This document shows, one piece after another, positions 33,894-42,305 of a stretch of DNA of 64,000 nucleotides. Every line of letters begins with the position of its first letter. Position 1 is the stretch's first letter. Under the pieces are notes generated by a model, which saw nothing but the letters and a program-made list of their open reading frames with translations, was not told the DNA's origin and made no database searches. Made by a program: the position numbers and the translations under genes. The stretch is from Paraburkholderia sp. UYCP14C (GTDB lineage Bacteria; Pseudomonadota; Gammaproteobacteria; Burkholderiales; Burkholderiaceae): contig NZ_SELS01000001.1 of assembly GCF_004197395.1 (NCBI RefSeq), positions 248,001 to 312,000 on the forward strand, given 5' to 3'.

Positions 33894-34663
33894 ATCACTT
33901 CTCCACCCGAAATGGAAATGGCTTGCCCCGTGATCGCATCCGAGCCGGGTCGGCACAGCCACAACACCGCGTTCGCGACCTGCTCCGGACTCACGAAGCG
34001 GCGCTGCGGATTCGAGCGCAGCAGCGTTTCGCGTGCCTGTTCTTCGGTGCGCGAGGTCTTGCTCGTGATCTGTTCGAGCGATGCATGCAGCAGCTCGGTT
34101 TCGGTGTAGCCGGGGCACACGGCATTGACGGTGATGCCGCGCGTCGCGGTTTCGAGCGCGAGCGAGCGCGTGAGACCGATTACGCCGTGCTTCGCGGCGC
34201 AATACGCGGCGACGTACGCATAGCCGATCTGTCCCGCGGTGCTCGCGACGTTGACGATGCGGCCATGGCCACGCTCGAGCATGCCCGGCAGCACGGCGCG
34301 GGTGCCGAGAAACACGCCGGTCAGATTCACGTCGAGCATGCGTTGCCACAGCGCGATATCGGTGTGCGTGAACGGCGCGGCCTGCGCCTGGCCGGCGTTG
34401 TTGACGAGGATATCGACGGCGCCCGCCTGATCGAAGGCGCGCGTCACTGAGTCTTCCTGCGTGACGTCCACGCTGATACATGCGACGTCGCCGAGCGCCG
34501 CGCATTGCTCGCGCTGCGCGTCGAGCCGTTGCGCGTTGCGGCCCATCAGCGTGACGCGCGCGCCGACGCGCAGCAGCGCCTGCGCGATCGCCGCGCCGAT
34601 GCCGCTGCCGCCGCCGGTGACGACCGCGTGTTGTCCGGCGAGAGAAGTGTCTGAGGTGTTCAC
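33890..34663 (-). CDS. Short-chain dehydrogenase, 3-hydroxyacyl-CoA dehydrogenase type
   Basis: A 257-residue SDR. The NAD site is TGGGSGIG (residues 16-23), NNAG lies at 88-91, and the catalytic triad is Ser141, Tyr154 and Lys158 (YCAAK). It ends [12 protein letters not shown], as in many 3-hydroxyacyl-CoA dehydrogenases. The start is GTG 34663 with GAAGGA upstream; it overlaps the stop of the monooxygenase/reductase by four bases (GTGA). It probably oxidises a hydroxyl on the CoA-bound intermediate after the reductase or hydratase step. The precise substrate is inferred from position. Confidence 0.92.
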   Translation of the reverse strand: MNTSDTSLAGQHAVVTGGGSGIGAAIAQALLRVGARVTLMGRNAQRLDAQREQCAALGDVACISVDVTQEDSVTRAFDQAGAVDILVNNAGQAQAAPFTHTDIALWQRMLDVNLTGVFLGTRAVLPGMLERGHGRIVNVASTAGQIGYAYVAAYCAAKHGVIGLTRSLALETATRGITVNAVCPGYTETELLHASLEQITSKTSRTEEQARETLLRSNPQRRFVSPEQVANAVLWLCRPGSDAITGQAISISGGEVM

Positions 34664-37044
34664 ACGGTTCCTTCGGCGCGTTGCGCGCGTTGTTGCGCCG
34701 TCAGGCTGGCATTGGCGATGGCCTGCGCGCGCTCGCGTTCGAGGTTGCGTTCGAGCTGCATTTTCGCGGCGGTGTAGGGCTTCGGCCACGCGACGTCGAG
34801 ATAGCCGATCTTGGCTGCTTCGTTCAACGTCCACGACGGATTCGCGAGATGCGGACGCGCGATCGCGCACAAGTCCGCGCGACCCGCTGCAATGATGCTG
34901 TTCACGTGGTCCGCTTCGGAAATCGCGCCGACCGCGATCGTCGCGATGCCGGCTTCGTTGCGCACGCGATCGGCAAACGGTGTCTGGAACATGCGGCCGA
35001 ACACGGGCTTCTCTTCCTTGCTGACCTGGCCCGACGACACGTCGATCATGTCCGCGCCGGCTGCCTTGAATGCTTGCGCGATCTTCACGGCATCGTCGGG
35101 CGTATTGCCGCCTTCGACCCAATCGTGCGCCGAAATCCGCACCGAGATCGGCTTGTCTTGCGGCCACACCGCGCGGATCGCGCTGAATACCCGCAGCGGA
35201 TAACGCAGACGGTTTTCGAGCGAGCCGCCATACGCGTCGGTACGTTGATTCGTGAGCGGCGACAGGAAGCTCGACAGGAAATAGCCGTGCGCGCAGTGCA
35301 GTTCGAGCCAGTCGAATCCGGCTTCGATCGACATGCGCGTCGCCTCGACGAACTGCTGCTCGATGGCGCGCAACTCCTCGTGGGTGGCTTCGCGCGAATG
35401 CTGGCTGATACCGCGCAGATACTGCTGCGGCGAGGCCGAAACGAGCGGCCAGTTGCCTTCGTCGAGCGGCTGATCGATGCCTTCCCACGCGACTCGCGTC
35501 GAACCTTTCGCGCCGGAATGGCCGAGCTGGATGCCAATCTTCGCGTCCGATTGCAGGTGCACCAGATCGACGATGCGTTTCCACGCGGCCAGATGCTCGG
35601 GCGCGTACATGCCGGGACATCCCGGCGTGATGCGGGCTTCGGGCGACACGCAGGTCATCTCGGTCATCACGAGCGCGGCGCCGCCCATCGCACGCGCGCC
35701 GAGATGCATCAGGTGATAGTCGCCGGCCACGCCGTCTACCGCGGAGTACTGCGCCATCGGCGAGACCATCACGCGATTTTTCAGCGTGACGCCGCGCACC
35801 GTGAAGGGCGTGAACATCGGCGGAATCGAATGCCTGTCCGTTGCGCGCTCGACGCCCGCGCGCTTCGCGAGCCAGTCCTCGAAGCCGGACAGATACTGCG
35901 AATCGCGCTCGCGCAGGTTCTCGTGCGAGATGCGCTGCGAGCGCGTGAGCAACGAATACGCGAACTGTTCCGGCTCGAACGACGTATAGCGGTCGACGTG
36001 CTCGAACCATTCGGTCGAGTTGCGCGCGGCGTTCTGGATGCGCAGCACGTCGACGCTGCGCACTTCGGTGTAGTGCTTCAACGCGGCGGCCAGATCGTCC
36101 TGATGCTCACCCGGGTGCGCGCTGATGCTGTTTGCGAGTTCGATCGCGTCTTCGAGCGCGAGCTTGGTGCCCGAGCCGATCGAAAAGTGCGCGGTGTGCG
36201 CGGCGTCGCCCATCAGCACGATCGGCGTTCGCGTGCCGTTCGCATTGCTGCGCCAATGCACCCACTCCTTGTTGACGACGCGCGGAAATCGGATCCATTG
36301 CGACGAGCCGCGCAGATGCGACGCGTTCGACATCAGCGCGTTGCCGTCGAGGTACTTCGCGAACAGCTTCTCGCAGAACGCGATGCTGTCTTCCTTGCTC
36401 ATTTCGTCGAGACCGGCCGCGCGCCACACGCGTTCCGGTGTTTCGACGATGAAGGTCGAGGTTTGATCGTCGAAGCGGTAAGCGTGCGCCTGGAACCAGC
36501 CGAATTCGGTTTCCTCGAACGCGAACGTGAACGCGTCGAACAGCTTCTTCGTGCCGAGCCACACGAAGCGGCAGTCGCGCACGTCGATGTCGGGCTGATA
36601 GGTGTGGGCGTATTTCTGGCGCACGACGCTGTTCAGGCCGTCGCTCGCGATGATCAGGTCCGCGTCGTAGGTGCTGTCGTCGACGACCTGGGTTTCGAAC
36701 ACGAGCTTTACGCCGAGTTCTTCGCAACGTGCTTGCAGGATATTCAGCAGACGTTTGCGACCGATGCCGCAGAATCCGTGGCCCGACGAGCGCACGCTGC
36801 GGCCGCGAAAGTGAATCTCGATGTCGTCCCAGTGATTGAACGCGTCGAGAATCGCTTCGGCGCTCGGGGCGTCGGCGGCGCGCAGATTGCCGAGCGTCTG
36901 GTCGGAGAACACGACGCCCCAGCCGAAGGTGTCGTAGGGGCGGTTGCGCTCGATCACCGTGACTTCATAGCCGGGGTTGCGCTGTTTCATCAACAGACCG
37001 AAGTACAAACCGGCCGGACCGCCGCCGATACAGACTATGCGCAT
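34660..37044 (-). CDS. abmA: 2-aminobenzoyl-CoA monooxygenase/reductase (bifunctional)
   Basis: A 794-residue fusion. Residues 1-390 form an aromatic-hydroxylase-type FAD domain: [15 protein letters not shown] (residues 5-19) for the ADP part and [20 protein letters not shown] for the second FAD motif. Residues of about 405-770 form an Old Yellow Enzyme-type FMN barrel: [36 protein letters not shown] and [12 protein letters not shown]. This fusion is characteristic of the enzyme that hydroxylates 2-aminobenzoyl-CoA at C5 and then reduces the ring to a non-aromatic oxo compound. It is the first gene of the operon, behind the promoter at 37080-37108. Cytoplasmic; needs NADH and O2. Confidence 0.93.
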   Translation of the reverse strand: MRIVCIGGGPAGLYFGLLMKQRNPGYEVTVIERNRPYDTFGWGVVFSDQTLGNLRAADAPSAEAILDAFNHWDDIEIHFRGRSVRSSGHGFCGIGRKRLLNILQARCEELGVKLVFETQVVDDSTYDADLIIASDGLNSVVRQKYAHTYQPDIDVRDCRFVWLGTKKLFDAFTFAFEETEFGWFQAHAYRFDDQTSTFIVETPERVWRAAGLDEMSKEDSIAFCEKLFAKYLDGNALMSNASHLRGSSQWIRFPRVVNKEWVHWRSNANGTRTPIVLMGDAAHTAHFSIGSGTKLALEDAIELANSISAHPGEHQDDLAAALKHYTEVRSVDVLRIQNAARNSTEWFEHVDRYTSFEPEQFAYSLLTRSQRISHENLRERDSQYLSGFEDWLAKRAGVERATDRHSIPPMFTPFTVRGVTLKNRVMVSPMAQYSAVDGVAGDYHLMHLGARAMGGAALVMTEMTCVSPEARITPGCPGMYAPEHLAAWKRIVDLVHLQSDAKIGIQLGHSGAKGSTRVAWEGIDQPLDEGNWPLVSASPQQYLRGISQHSREATHEELRAIEQQFVEATRMSIEAGFDWLELHCAHGYFLSSFLSPLTNQRTDAYGGSLENRLRYPLRVFSAIRAVWPQDKPISVRISAHDWVEGGNTPDDAVKIAQAFKAAGADMIDVSSGQVSKEEKPVFGRMFQTPFADRVRNEAGIATIAVGAISEADHVNSIIAAGRADLCAIARPHLANPSWTLNEAAKIGYLDVAWPKPYTAAKMQLERNLERERAQAIANASLTAQQRAQRAEGTV

Positions 37045-37079
37045 GCTGGTTCCCCAAAAATGGACGCTGCCGTGGGATT

Positions 37080-37108
37080 AATTTAGGTTTTGATAGTTTA
37101 GATGTCAA
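37080..37108 (-). promoter_or_regulatory. Sigma-70 promoter of the anthranilate operon
   Basis: On the minus strand a consensus -35 TTGACA (37103-37108) and -10 TAAATT (37080-37085) are separated by exactly 17 bases. The start point would be near 37073, about 28 bases before the abmA ATG, and GGGGA lies upstream of that ATG. The match is among the best promoter-like sequences in the window. Confidence 0.7.
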
Positions 37109-37113
37109 GTAAA
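37097..37113. promoter_or_regulatory. Candidate MarR operator over the -35 box
   Basis: TTTAGATGTCAAGTAAA is an imperfect inverted repeat (six of eight arm positions match) centred within the -35 hexamer of the anthranilate promoter. Size and placement fit a MarR repressor site; the operon encodes a MarR protein. Binding is inferred only. Confidence 0.4.
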
Positions 37114-37169
37114 TGTTGAGAAGCCCCAGCGCCTTCCGTCCGACATCTCCATCCAGGGTATACCCAATT

Positions 37170-37243
37170 CGCAAGCCGATTTGCGTGCGAACCTATTGCG
37201 CAAATAAATTTGCGAGAAGATACTCATCGCAAGTCGGTTTGCC
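37170..37243. repeat. Three 16-bp palindromic motifs spaced 29 bp apart
   Basis: CGCAAGCCGATTTGCG (37170-37185), CGCAAATAAATTTGCG (37199-37214) and CGCAAGTCGGTTTGCC (37228-37243) share the pattern CGCAA-N5/6-TTTGCG. The middle copy is a perfect inverted repeat with arms CGCAAAT/ATTTGCG. Start-to-start spacing is exactly 29 bp twice. The array lies between the anthranilate promoter and glnH and covers the likely glnH promoter, so it looks like an operator set for glnHPQ. RpiR (encoded at the end of the glnHPQ group) or the MarR protein are candidate binders. Confidence 0.7.
37181..37209 (+). promoter_or_regulatory. Possible glnH promoter within the motif array
   Basis: TTGCGT (37181-37186) and ATAAAT (37204-37209) are 17 bases apart, with TAAATT one base further as an alternative -10. 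The -35 would sit in the first palindrome and the -10 in the second. The -10 match is weak, so this is tentative. Confidence 0.3.
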
Positions 37244-37276
37244 GTTGTTCTTCAACCCCACTTCGAAGAGGTCGTC

Positions 37277-38023
37277 ATGAAACTCGTAGCAAAGCTCGCC
37301 GCGGCTGCACTCGTCGCTGTCTCTGTCCTCGGTCATGCCGCGCGGGCCGACACTTTGCTGGTCGCCTGCGACACGGCGTTCGTGCCGTTCGAATTCAAGC
37401 AGGGCGACAAATACGTCGGCTTCGACATCGACCTGTGGGAAGCCATCGCGAAGGACCTGAAGCTCGACTACAAGCTCCAGCCGATGGATTTCAGCGGCAT
37501 TCTGCCGGCGCTGCAAACACATAACGTCGACGTCGCGCTCGCGGGAATCACGATCAAGGACGAGCGCAAGAAAGTGATTGATTTCTCCGACGGCTACTAC
37601 GACAGCGGCTTCACGCTGATGGTGCCGGCCGCGAGCACGATCAAGGGCCCGGACGACCTGAAGGGCAAGTCGCTTGCGATCAAGACGGGGACCTCGGCGG
37701 CGGATTATGCGAAGGCACACTTCGCGGGCACCGATCTGCGCCAGTTCCCGAACATCGACAACGCGTATCTGGAGTTGCAGACAGGACGCGTCGATGCAGC
37801 GATGCACGACACGCCGAACGTTCTCTACTTCATCAACACGGCGGGCAAGGGCCGCGTGAAGGCGGTCGGTCCGCAGATGATGGCGCAGCAATACGGTATC
37901 GGCTTCCCGAAGGGCAGCCCGCTCGTGCCGAAGGTCAATGCGGCGCTCGCGAAGATCAAGGCTGACGGTCGCTATGCGGCGATCTACAAGAAGTGGTTCG
38001 GCGTCGAGCCGGCGAAGTCCTGA
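37277..38023 (+). CDS. glnH: Glutamine ABC transporter periplasmic binding protein
   Basis: A 248-residue periplasmic protein with a signal peptide (residues 1-24, cleavage after AARA). The mature part follows E. coli GlnH closely by memory of that sequence: [69 protein letters not shown] and [14 protein letters not shown]. It binds glutamine and delivers it to GlnPQ. AAGAGG lies eight bases before ATG 37277. It is the first gene of a five-gene plus-strand group behind the phased palindromes. Confidence 0.93.
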   Translation: MKLVAKLAAAALVAVSVLGHAARADTLLVACDTAFVPFEFKQGDKYVGFDIDLWEAIAKDLKLDYKLQPMDFSGILPALQTHNVDVALAGITIKDERKKVIDFSDGYYDSGFTLMVPAASTIKGPDDLKGKSLAIKTGTSAADYAKAHFAGTDLRQFPNIDNAYLELQTGRVDAAMHDTPNVLYFINTAGKGRVKAVGPQMMAQQYGIGFPKGSPLVPKVNAALAKIKADGRYAAIYKKWFGVEPAKS

Positions 38024-38050
38024 TAACACAACGGCTGCGGGAGGCAAGTC

Positions 38051-38707
38051 ATGCAGTTCGATCTGTCAGTCATCGTCGATGCGTTGCCGGCACTCCTGCA
38101 GGGTGCGAAGCTGACGGTGCTCATCACCATCGCGGGTCTTGTGGGAGGCCTGGCCGTCGGCTTTCTGTTCGGCTTGATGCGCGCGTACGGGAACGCATTC
38201 CTGCAGAAGATCGCGTTCGCGTACGTCGAGTTCGTGCGCGGCACGCCGATCGTCGTGCAGGTGATGTTCATCTACTTCGCGCTGCCCGTGCTGCTGAACG
38301 TGCGCGTTGATGCGTTGACGGCCGCCATCGTATCGATCATCGTCAATTCGGGCGCGTATATCGCCGAGATCGTGCGCGGCTCGTTTCTGTCGGTGCCGCG
38401 CGGGTTGAAGGAAGCGGGACTCGCGCTGGGCATGCCGATGTGGCGCGTGCTCGGATTCGTGGTCGGGCCCGTTGCGATTCGACGCATGACGCCTGCGCTT
38501 GGCAACCAGTTCATCGTGAGCCTGAAAGATACGTCGCTCTTCATCGTGATCGGCGTCGGCGAACTCACGCGTCAGGGTCAGGAAATCATGGCGGCGAATT
38601 TTCGGGCGGTTGAAATCTGGACGGCCGTGGCCGCGATCTATCTGTGCATGATCGGTGTGCTGACATTCTGTCTGCGCACGATGGAAAAGAGGATGCGGAT
38701 ACTATGA
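38051..38707 (+). CDS. glnP: Glutamine ABC transporter permease
   Basis: A 218-residue inner-membrane permease with five or six helices. The conserved cytoplasmic coupling loop is EAGLALGMPMWRVLGFVVGP (about residues 118-137), and VEFVRGTPIVVQVMFIYFAL precedes it. These blocks and the C-terminal RTMEKRMRIL match GlnP. The start follows glnH by 27 bases with GGGAGG upstream, and the stop overlaps the GlnQ start by four bases (ATGA). It forms a homodimer or works with a partner in the GlnHPQ importer. Confidence 0.92.
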   Translation: MQFDLSVIVDALPALLQGAKLTVLITIAGLVGGLAVGFLFGLMRAYGNAFLQKIAFAYVEFVRGTPIVVQVMFIYFALPVLLNVRVDALTAAIVSIIVNSGAYIAEIVRGSFLSVPRGLKEAGLALGMPMWRVLGFVVGPVAIRRMTPALGNQFIVSLKDTSLFIVIGVGELTRQGQEIMAANFRAVEIWTAVAAIYLCMIGVLTFCLRTMEKRMRIL

Positions 38708-39441
38708 GCGCGCTCGATATGGTGCAGTTCAAGCAGGTCACGAAGCGCTTCGGGCAGACCACCGTGCTAGATGGCGTCGATCTGAACATTCGCGCGGGCG
38801 AAGTCGTGGTGCTGATCGGTCCGTCGGGCTCGGGCAAGTCGACGCTGCTGCGTTGCATCAACGCGCTCGAGCATATCGACGGCGGCGATCTGATCGTCGA
38901 TGGCATCAGCGTTCATGGCGGCTCGAAGAAAGTGCGCGAGATTCGCCGCGAAGCGGGCATGGTGTTCCAGCAGTTCAACCTGTTCCCGCAACTGACGGCA
39001 CTCGAGAACGTCGCGTTCGGTCCGCGTCAGGTGCGCGGCATGAGCAAGGCCGAGGCGGAAACGCTCGCGCACGAACTGCTCACGAAGGTGGGCCTGGCGG
39101 GCCGCGTCGGGCACTATGCCAGCGAGTTGTCGGGCGGCCAGCAGCAACGCGTCGCGATTGCGCGTGCGCTGGCCGTCAAGCCGAAGCTGATGCTGTTCGA
39201 TGAGCCGACTTCCGCACTCGATCCCGAACTGCGGCAGGAAGTGCTGCGTGTGATGCAGTCGCTGGCGGAAGAGGGCATGACGATGGTCGTCGTGACGCAC
39301 GAAATGACGTTCGCGCGCAAGGTCGGCACGCGGCTGATCTTCATGGAGCACGGCCATATCACCGTCGACGGGCCGCCCGCGCAGTTGCTCGACAATCCGC
39401 CGAATCAGCGCCTGCGTGATTTCCTTCAACACGTCGAGTGA
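38704..39441 (+). CDS. glnQ: Glutamine ABC transporter ATP-binding protein
   Basis: A 245-residue ATPase. Walker A GPSGSGKST (about residues 38-46), the Q-loop in GMVFQQFNLFPQL, the ABC signature LSGGQQQRVAIARAL (about 139-153), and Walker B LMLFDEPTSALDPE with the H-loop VVTHE are all intact. It follows glnP with an ATGA overlap. Length and sequence match GlnQ. The start is ATG 38704 because it is coupled to glnP, although the frame is open upstream to 38644. Confidence 0.94.
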   Translation: MSALDMVQFKQVTKRFGQTTVLDGVDLNIRAGEVVVLIGPSGSGKSTLLRCINALEHIDGGDLIVDGISVHGGSKKVREIRREAGMVFQQFNLFPQLTALENVAFGPRQVRGMSKAEAETLAHELLTKVGLAGRVGHYASELSGGQQQRVAIARALAVKPKLMLFDEPTSALDPELRQEVLRVMQSLAEEGMTMVVVTHEMTFARKVGTRLIFMEHGHITVDGPPAQLLDNPPNQRLRDFLQHVE

Positions 39442-39451
39442 TCTCGTACCG

Positions 39452-40519
39452 ATGCCTTCAATTGGATTCATCGAAATCTCCGGTTCGCCGTTTGACGCGG
39501 GCGAGGCGTTAGGGCGCTTCGGCGCTTCGGCCGTGCATCGTCACCTGGTGCAGTCGGCCGCCTGGCGCGACGTGATGCAATGGCGTGGCACGCCGCTCGC
39601 CGCCGCGCTTTCTGCACATACGCAGCAGCGCTTTCCGCGCATCTGGGCGGAATTGCAGGGGCTGGCCGTCGGCCTTGGACTGCCCTTCGACGATGTGTTC
39701 CTGTGGAACTGTCGCGGCGACGTGTGGGCTGCGTCGCCCGACGGATGCACCACGGTGCAATTGCCATCGGCTGATCGCAGGCGCATCTGTCACAACGAAG
39801 ACGGGGACCCGGGCTTCGCGGGGCACTGCGCGATCGCCGCGTGTCGTATCGACGGCAGTCCGGGCTTTGCGGCGTTCGTGTATCCGGGCTCGCTGCCGGG
39901 CCATACGTTCGCCGTGACGGACGCGGGTCTTGCCGTCACCGTCAACAATCTGCGGGTGCGCGAGATCGAGGCGGGCGTGCCGCGCATGGTGCTCACGCGC
40001 GCCTTGCTGGATGCGCGCGATCTCGATGCGGCCGTTGCCGTCGTGCGCGACAATCCCCGCGCGGGCGGTTTCCATCTGACGCTTGCGCATCGGGCGAGCG
40101 CGCCGTTGCTGAGCGTCGAGTACAGCGCGCGCGGTTGTTCCGTGCAGGAGATCACGCAGCCGTCGTTGCATGCGAATCACGCGATTCATCCACGAATGAG
40201 TGGCTTTGCTCAGGTCGTGACGGATTCATCGCGTCGTCGGCAGGCACGCGGCGATGAGATGTTGCGGGACGCAAGCGAAGCGCGGCATGCGCCTGAGCCG
40301 CTCGTGATCCTCGCCGACACACATGACGCATCCCTGCCGATCTACCGCGCCGACCCCGCCGATCCCGACGACGAAAACACGCTCGCAACCGCTGATATCG
40401 TGATCAGGGCGTCTCACATAGAATGGGACGTTTATGAACAACCAGGGACGCCGCCGCGATATCGTTTGATCAATGGACACAAACCCACGCACGAAGCGCC
40501 GCAAGTCGGCGAACAATGA
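39452..40519 (+). CDS. C45-type autoproteolytic acyltransferase/hydrolase
   Basis: A 355-residue Ntn-hydrolase of the acyl-CoA:isopenicillin-N acyltransferase-like (C45) family. The self-cleavage site is visible: SPDGCTTVQL with Cys99 as the new N-terminal nucleophile, after WNCRGDVWAA, and HNEDGDPGF follows as in the family. No signal peptide, so it is cytoplasmic. The start is ATG 39452; it has no strong ribosome-binding site and lies 10 bases after glnQ, so translational coupling is likely. Its 3' end overlaps the RpiR gene by 47 bases. It could cleave or form an amide bond; an acyl-amino acid imported or formed from glutamine is conceivable but not shown. Confidence 0.88.
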   Translation: MPSIGFIEISGSPFDAGEALGRFGASAVHRHLVQSAAWRDVMQWRGTPLAAALSAHTQQRFPRIWAELQGLAVGLGLPFDDVFLWNCRGDVWAASPDGCTTVQLPSADRRRICHNEDGDPGFAGHCAIAACRIDGSPGFAAFVYPGSLPGHTFAVTDAGLAVTVNNLRVREIEAGVPRMVLTRALLDARDLDAAVAVVRDNPRAGGFHLTLAHRASAPLLSVEYSARGCSVQEITQPSLHANHAIHPRMSGFAQVVTDSSRRRQARGDEMLRDASEARHAPEPLVILADTHDASLPIYRADPADPDDENTLATADIVIRASHIEWDVYEQPGTPPRYRLINGHKPTHEAPQVGEQ

Positions 40520-41471
40520 CGAGGCGAGCGCGGCTGAAGCCGTCGCTAGCGCGCCGCGCAGCGTCGATGCGCTGCGCGAACTGGTGGTACGCATCGGCCG
40601 CGACGAGGCGGGCCTGTCGCTCGGAGGCAAGGCGCACGCCGTGCTGGCGTGGCTGCTCGAACGGCCGGAGGAAGTGGCCGTGCGGACCATCACCGATCTG
40701 GCAGCGGCACTCGACGTCAATGCGTCGACGCTAACACGGCTCAGCACGAAGCTTGGCTATACAGGGTTCGCGGATTTTCAAAGTGTGTTTCGCGATTCGC
40801 TGGCGGAGCGTCACAGGCATTTCTATACCAATCAGGCGGAGCGGCTCGTCGCAGGGAAAAAGCAGCGTGCGCACACGCCTGTCGATGGCGGAACGTCGCC
40901 CGAAGTTGACGTCGTCGTGCAACTTGCGCACGAATCGATCGTCAACGTGGAGACGTTTCTCGCGCGGCTATCGGCTGACGATCTGCGCAGCGCGGCCGCG
41001 TTATTGGCGGGGGCATCGCGCGTGCGCGTGCATGGCTTGCGGCAGTTCAGCGCGCTCGCAAGCTTTCTTTGCTACGGGCTCGGGATGATCCGCACCGACG
41101 TTGCGTTGCTCGATGCACAAGGGCTCGGCGTGGCTGAAGGACTCGCGCAGTTGCAACCCGGCGATGTGGTGGTCGTCACGAGCGTCTCGCCCTATACGCG
41201 CAGCGTCGCTGAAGCTGCCAAGGCCGCCGCCGAGGCGGGTATGACGGTCATCGCGATCACGGATACGCTCGCGTCTCCACTGGTGCCGCCCGCGCGCCAC
41301 GCGTTCCTGATTCCGCATGACAGCAGTTTCTTCAGCAATAGCATGGGCGCGTATCTGATCTTTTGCGAAGGCCTGCTCAATCTGGTCGCGACGCATTTGG
41401 GGAAGCGGTCTTTGCAGGCGCTATCGCGGCGCGAAAGATTGATTACCGCATTGGGGATCGAGACGGACTGA
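40473..41471 (+). CDS. RpiR-family regulator with SIS domain
   Basis: A 332-residue regulator. An N-terminal helix-turn-helix of the RpiR type (about residues 45-120, TITDLAAALDVNASTLTRLS and KLGYTGFADFQSVF) precedes a sugar-isomerase (SIS) domain (about residues 160-305) with TSVSPYTRSVAEAAKAAAEA as the phospho-ligand loop. A Lys/Ala-rich tail of about 30 residues leads the protein. RpiR regulators usually sense phosphosugars or amino-sugar compounds. It overlaps the acyltransferase gene by 47 bases and ends the glnHPQ group, so it is the natural candidate for binding the palindromes before glnH. Effector unknown. Confidence 0.92.
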   Translation: MDTNPRTKRRKSANNDEASAAEAVASAPRSVDALRELVVRIGRDEAGLSLGGKAHAVLAWLLERPEEVAVRTITDLAAALDVNASTLTRLSTKLGYTGFADFQSVFRDSLAERHRHFYTNQAERLVAGKKQRAHTPVDGGTSPEVDVVVQLAHESIVNVETFLARLSADDLRSAAALLAGASRVRVHGLRQFSALASFLCYGLGMIRTDVALLDAQGLGVAEGLAQLQPGDVVVVTSVSPYTRSVAEAAKAAAEAGMTVIAITDTLASPLVPPARHAFLIPHDSSFFSNSMGAYLIFCEGLLNLVATHLGKRSLQALSRRERLITALGIETD

Positions 41472-41892
41472 TCTCCGGCCATTGGTCTTCGAAATCGCAG
41501 GCGCGCCAGTCGAACATCCCGATCTGGCGACGGTCATGGTTTTCGCAACTTCCTGAAACACAGGTGCGCTTTGTCGCTGCGTGGGTCAAGGTGATGAATC
41601 TGGACCGCTTCGACCTCGTCTGACGAGAGTAGCCTTCGTTCTGCGAAAGCCGCGAGCGCGATTCGCCACTGAGCTGGTTGCCGCAGCAATGCATATGGAC
41701 CAGCAGACTGGAAGTCAGTCTGTTGGACAGAAGGCGAAGTTCACGTGCGTGCAGGCGCGCGATGGACTTCGTTCAGGTCCTGGCACCCGCTTGAGCTCGC
41801 AATGTCGAAACGCCCATCACACGCCACGCTACGTCCCGCTCCCGATGTACCATTGCTGCGTGAATCTCGCGCCGGATACCGTGGAGTACATC
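41472..41892. other. Gap without a recognised gene
   Basis: This 421-base interval lies between the RpiR gene and the small membrane protein at 41893. Several short frames are open, for example a plus-strand frame ending near 41623, but none has a start with a ribosome-binding site and none matches a family I know. I see no terminator hairpin after the RpiR stop. Confidence 0.4.
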
Positions 41893-42294
41893 ATGAGAAG
41901 CGAATGGAAACGCCGCTTCAAACTGCTTGTCCAGCGGTTCTGGCAGCCAACCAGCGCGTGCATGACCTGTATGCCGGGAAGCTGGGGCAACATCATGAGT
42001 CTGGCTCACTGGGGGATCGCATTCAAAACCGGGCTGCTGACCGGCGTGCTCGCGTTGCTGCTGACGTTCACGCCAGCAGCGAAGTGGTATGGGAATCGCT
42101 ATAGCAACGCGCTACTCGTCGGCTCCCTGACCGCAATCGGCGATGCCTACTCGCACATCAGCAACTATCGCTTTCATGTTGTCGAACACGTCGTGACGGG
42201 GGTCATGTCAGGCCTGTTTGCGCTCGCTGCGTCGTACCTGCTCGAGGACCGCGCGCGCCGGGTGCGCGCGGTCTGGGCGCGTTTGTTCGGATAA
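41893..42294 (+). CDS. Small membrane protein of unknown function
   Basis: A 133-residue protein with a basic N-terminal 25 residues (MRSEWKRRFKLLVQRFW), a soluble linker with two Cys (SACMTCMPGSWGN), and two membrane segments (about residues 48-66, FKTGLLTGVLALLLTFT, and about 100-120, VVTGVMSGLFALAASYLL). ATG 41893 is preceded by GGAG. No family recognised; it looks like a conserved Burkholderiaceae protein. The convergent phosphatase-lipoprotein gene ends 12 bases after it. The Cys pair could form a disulfide or bind metal. Confidence 0.65.
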   Translation: MRSEWKRRFKLLVQRFWQPTSACMTCMPGSWGNIMSLAHWGIAFKTGLLTGVLALLLTFTPAAKWYGNRYSNALLVGSLTAIGDAYSHISNYRFHVVEHVVTGVMSGLFALAASYLLEDRARRVRAVWARLFG

Positions 42295-42305
42295 TCGAAC
42301 CTGGA

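Noticed and set aside
41472-41623. Plus-strand frame ending near 41623 after the RpiR gene
   Set aside because: No start codon with ribosome-binding site and no family match; probably noncoding.
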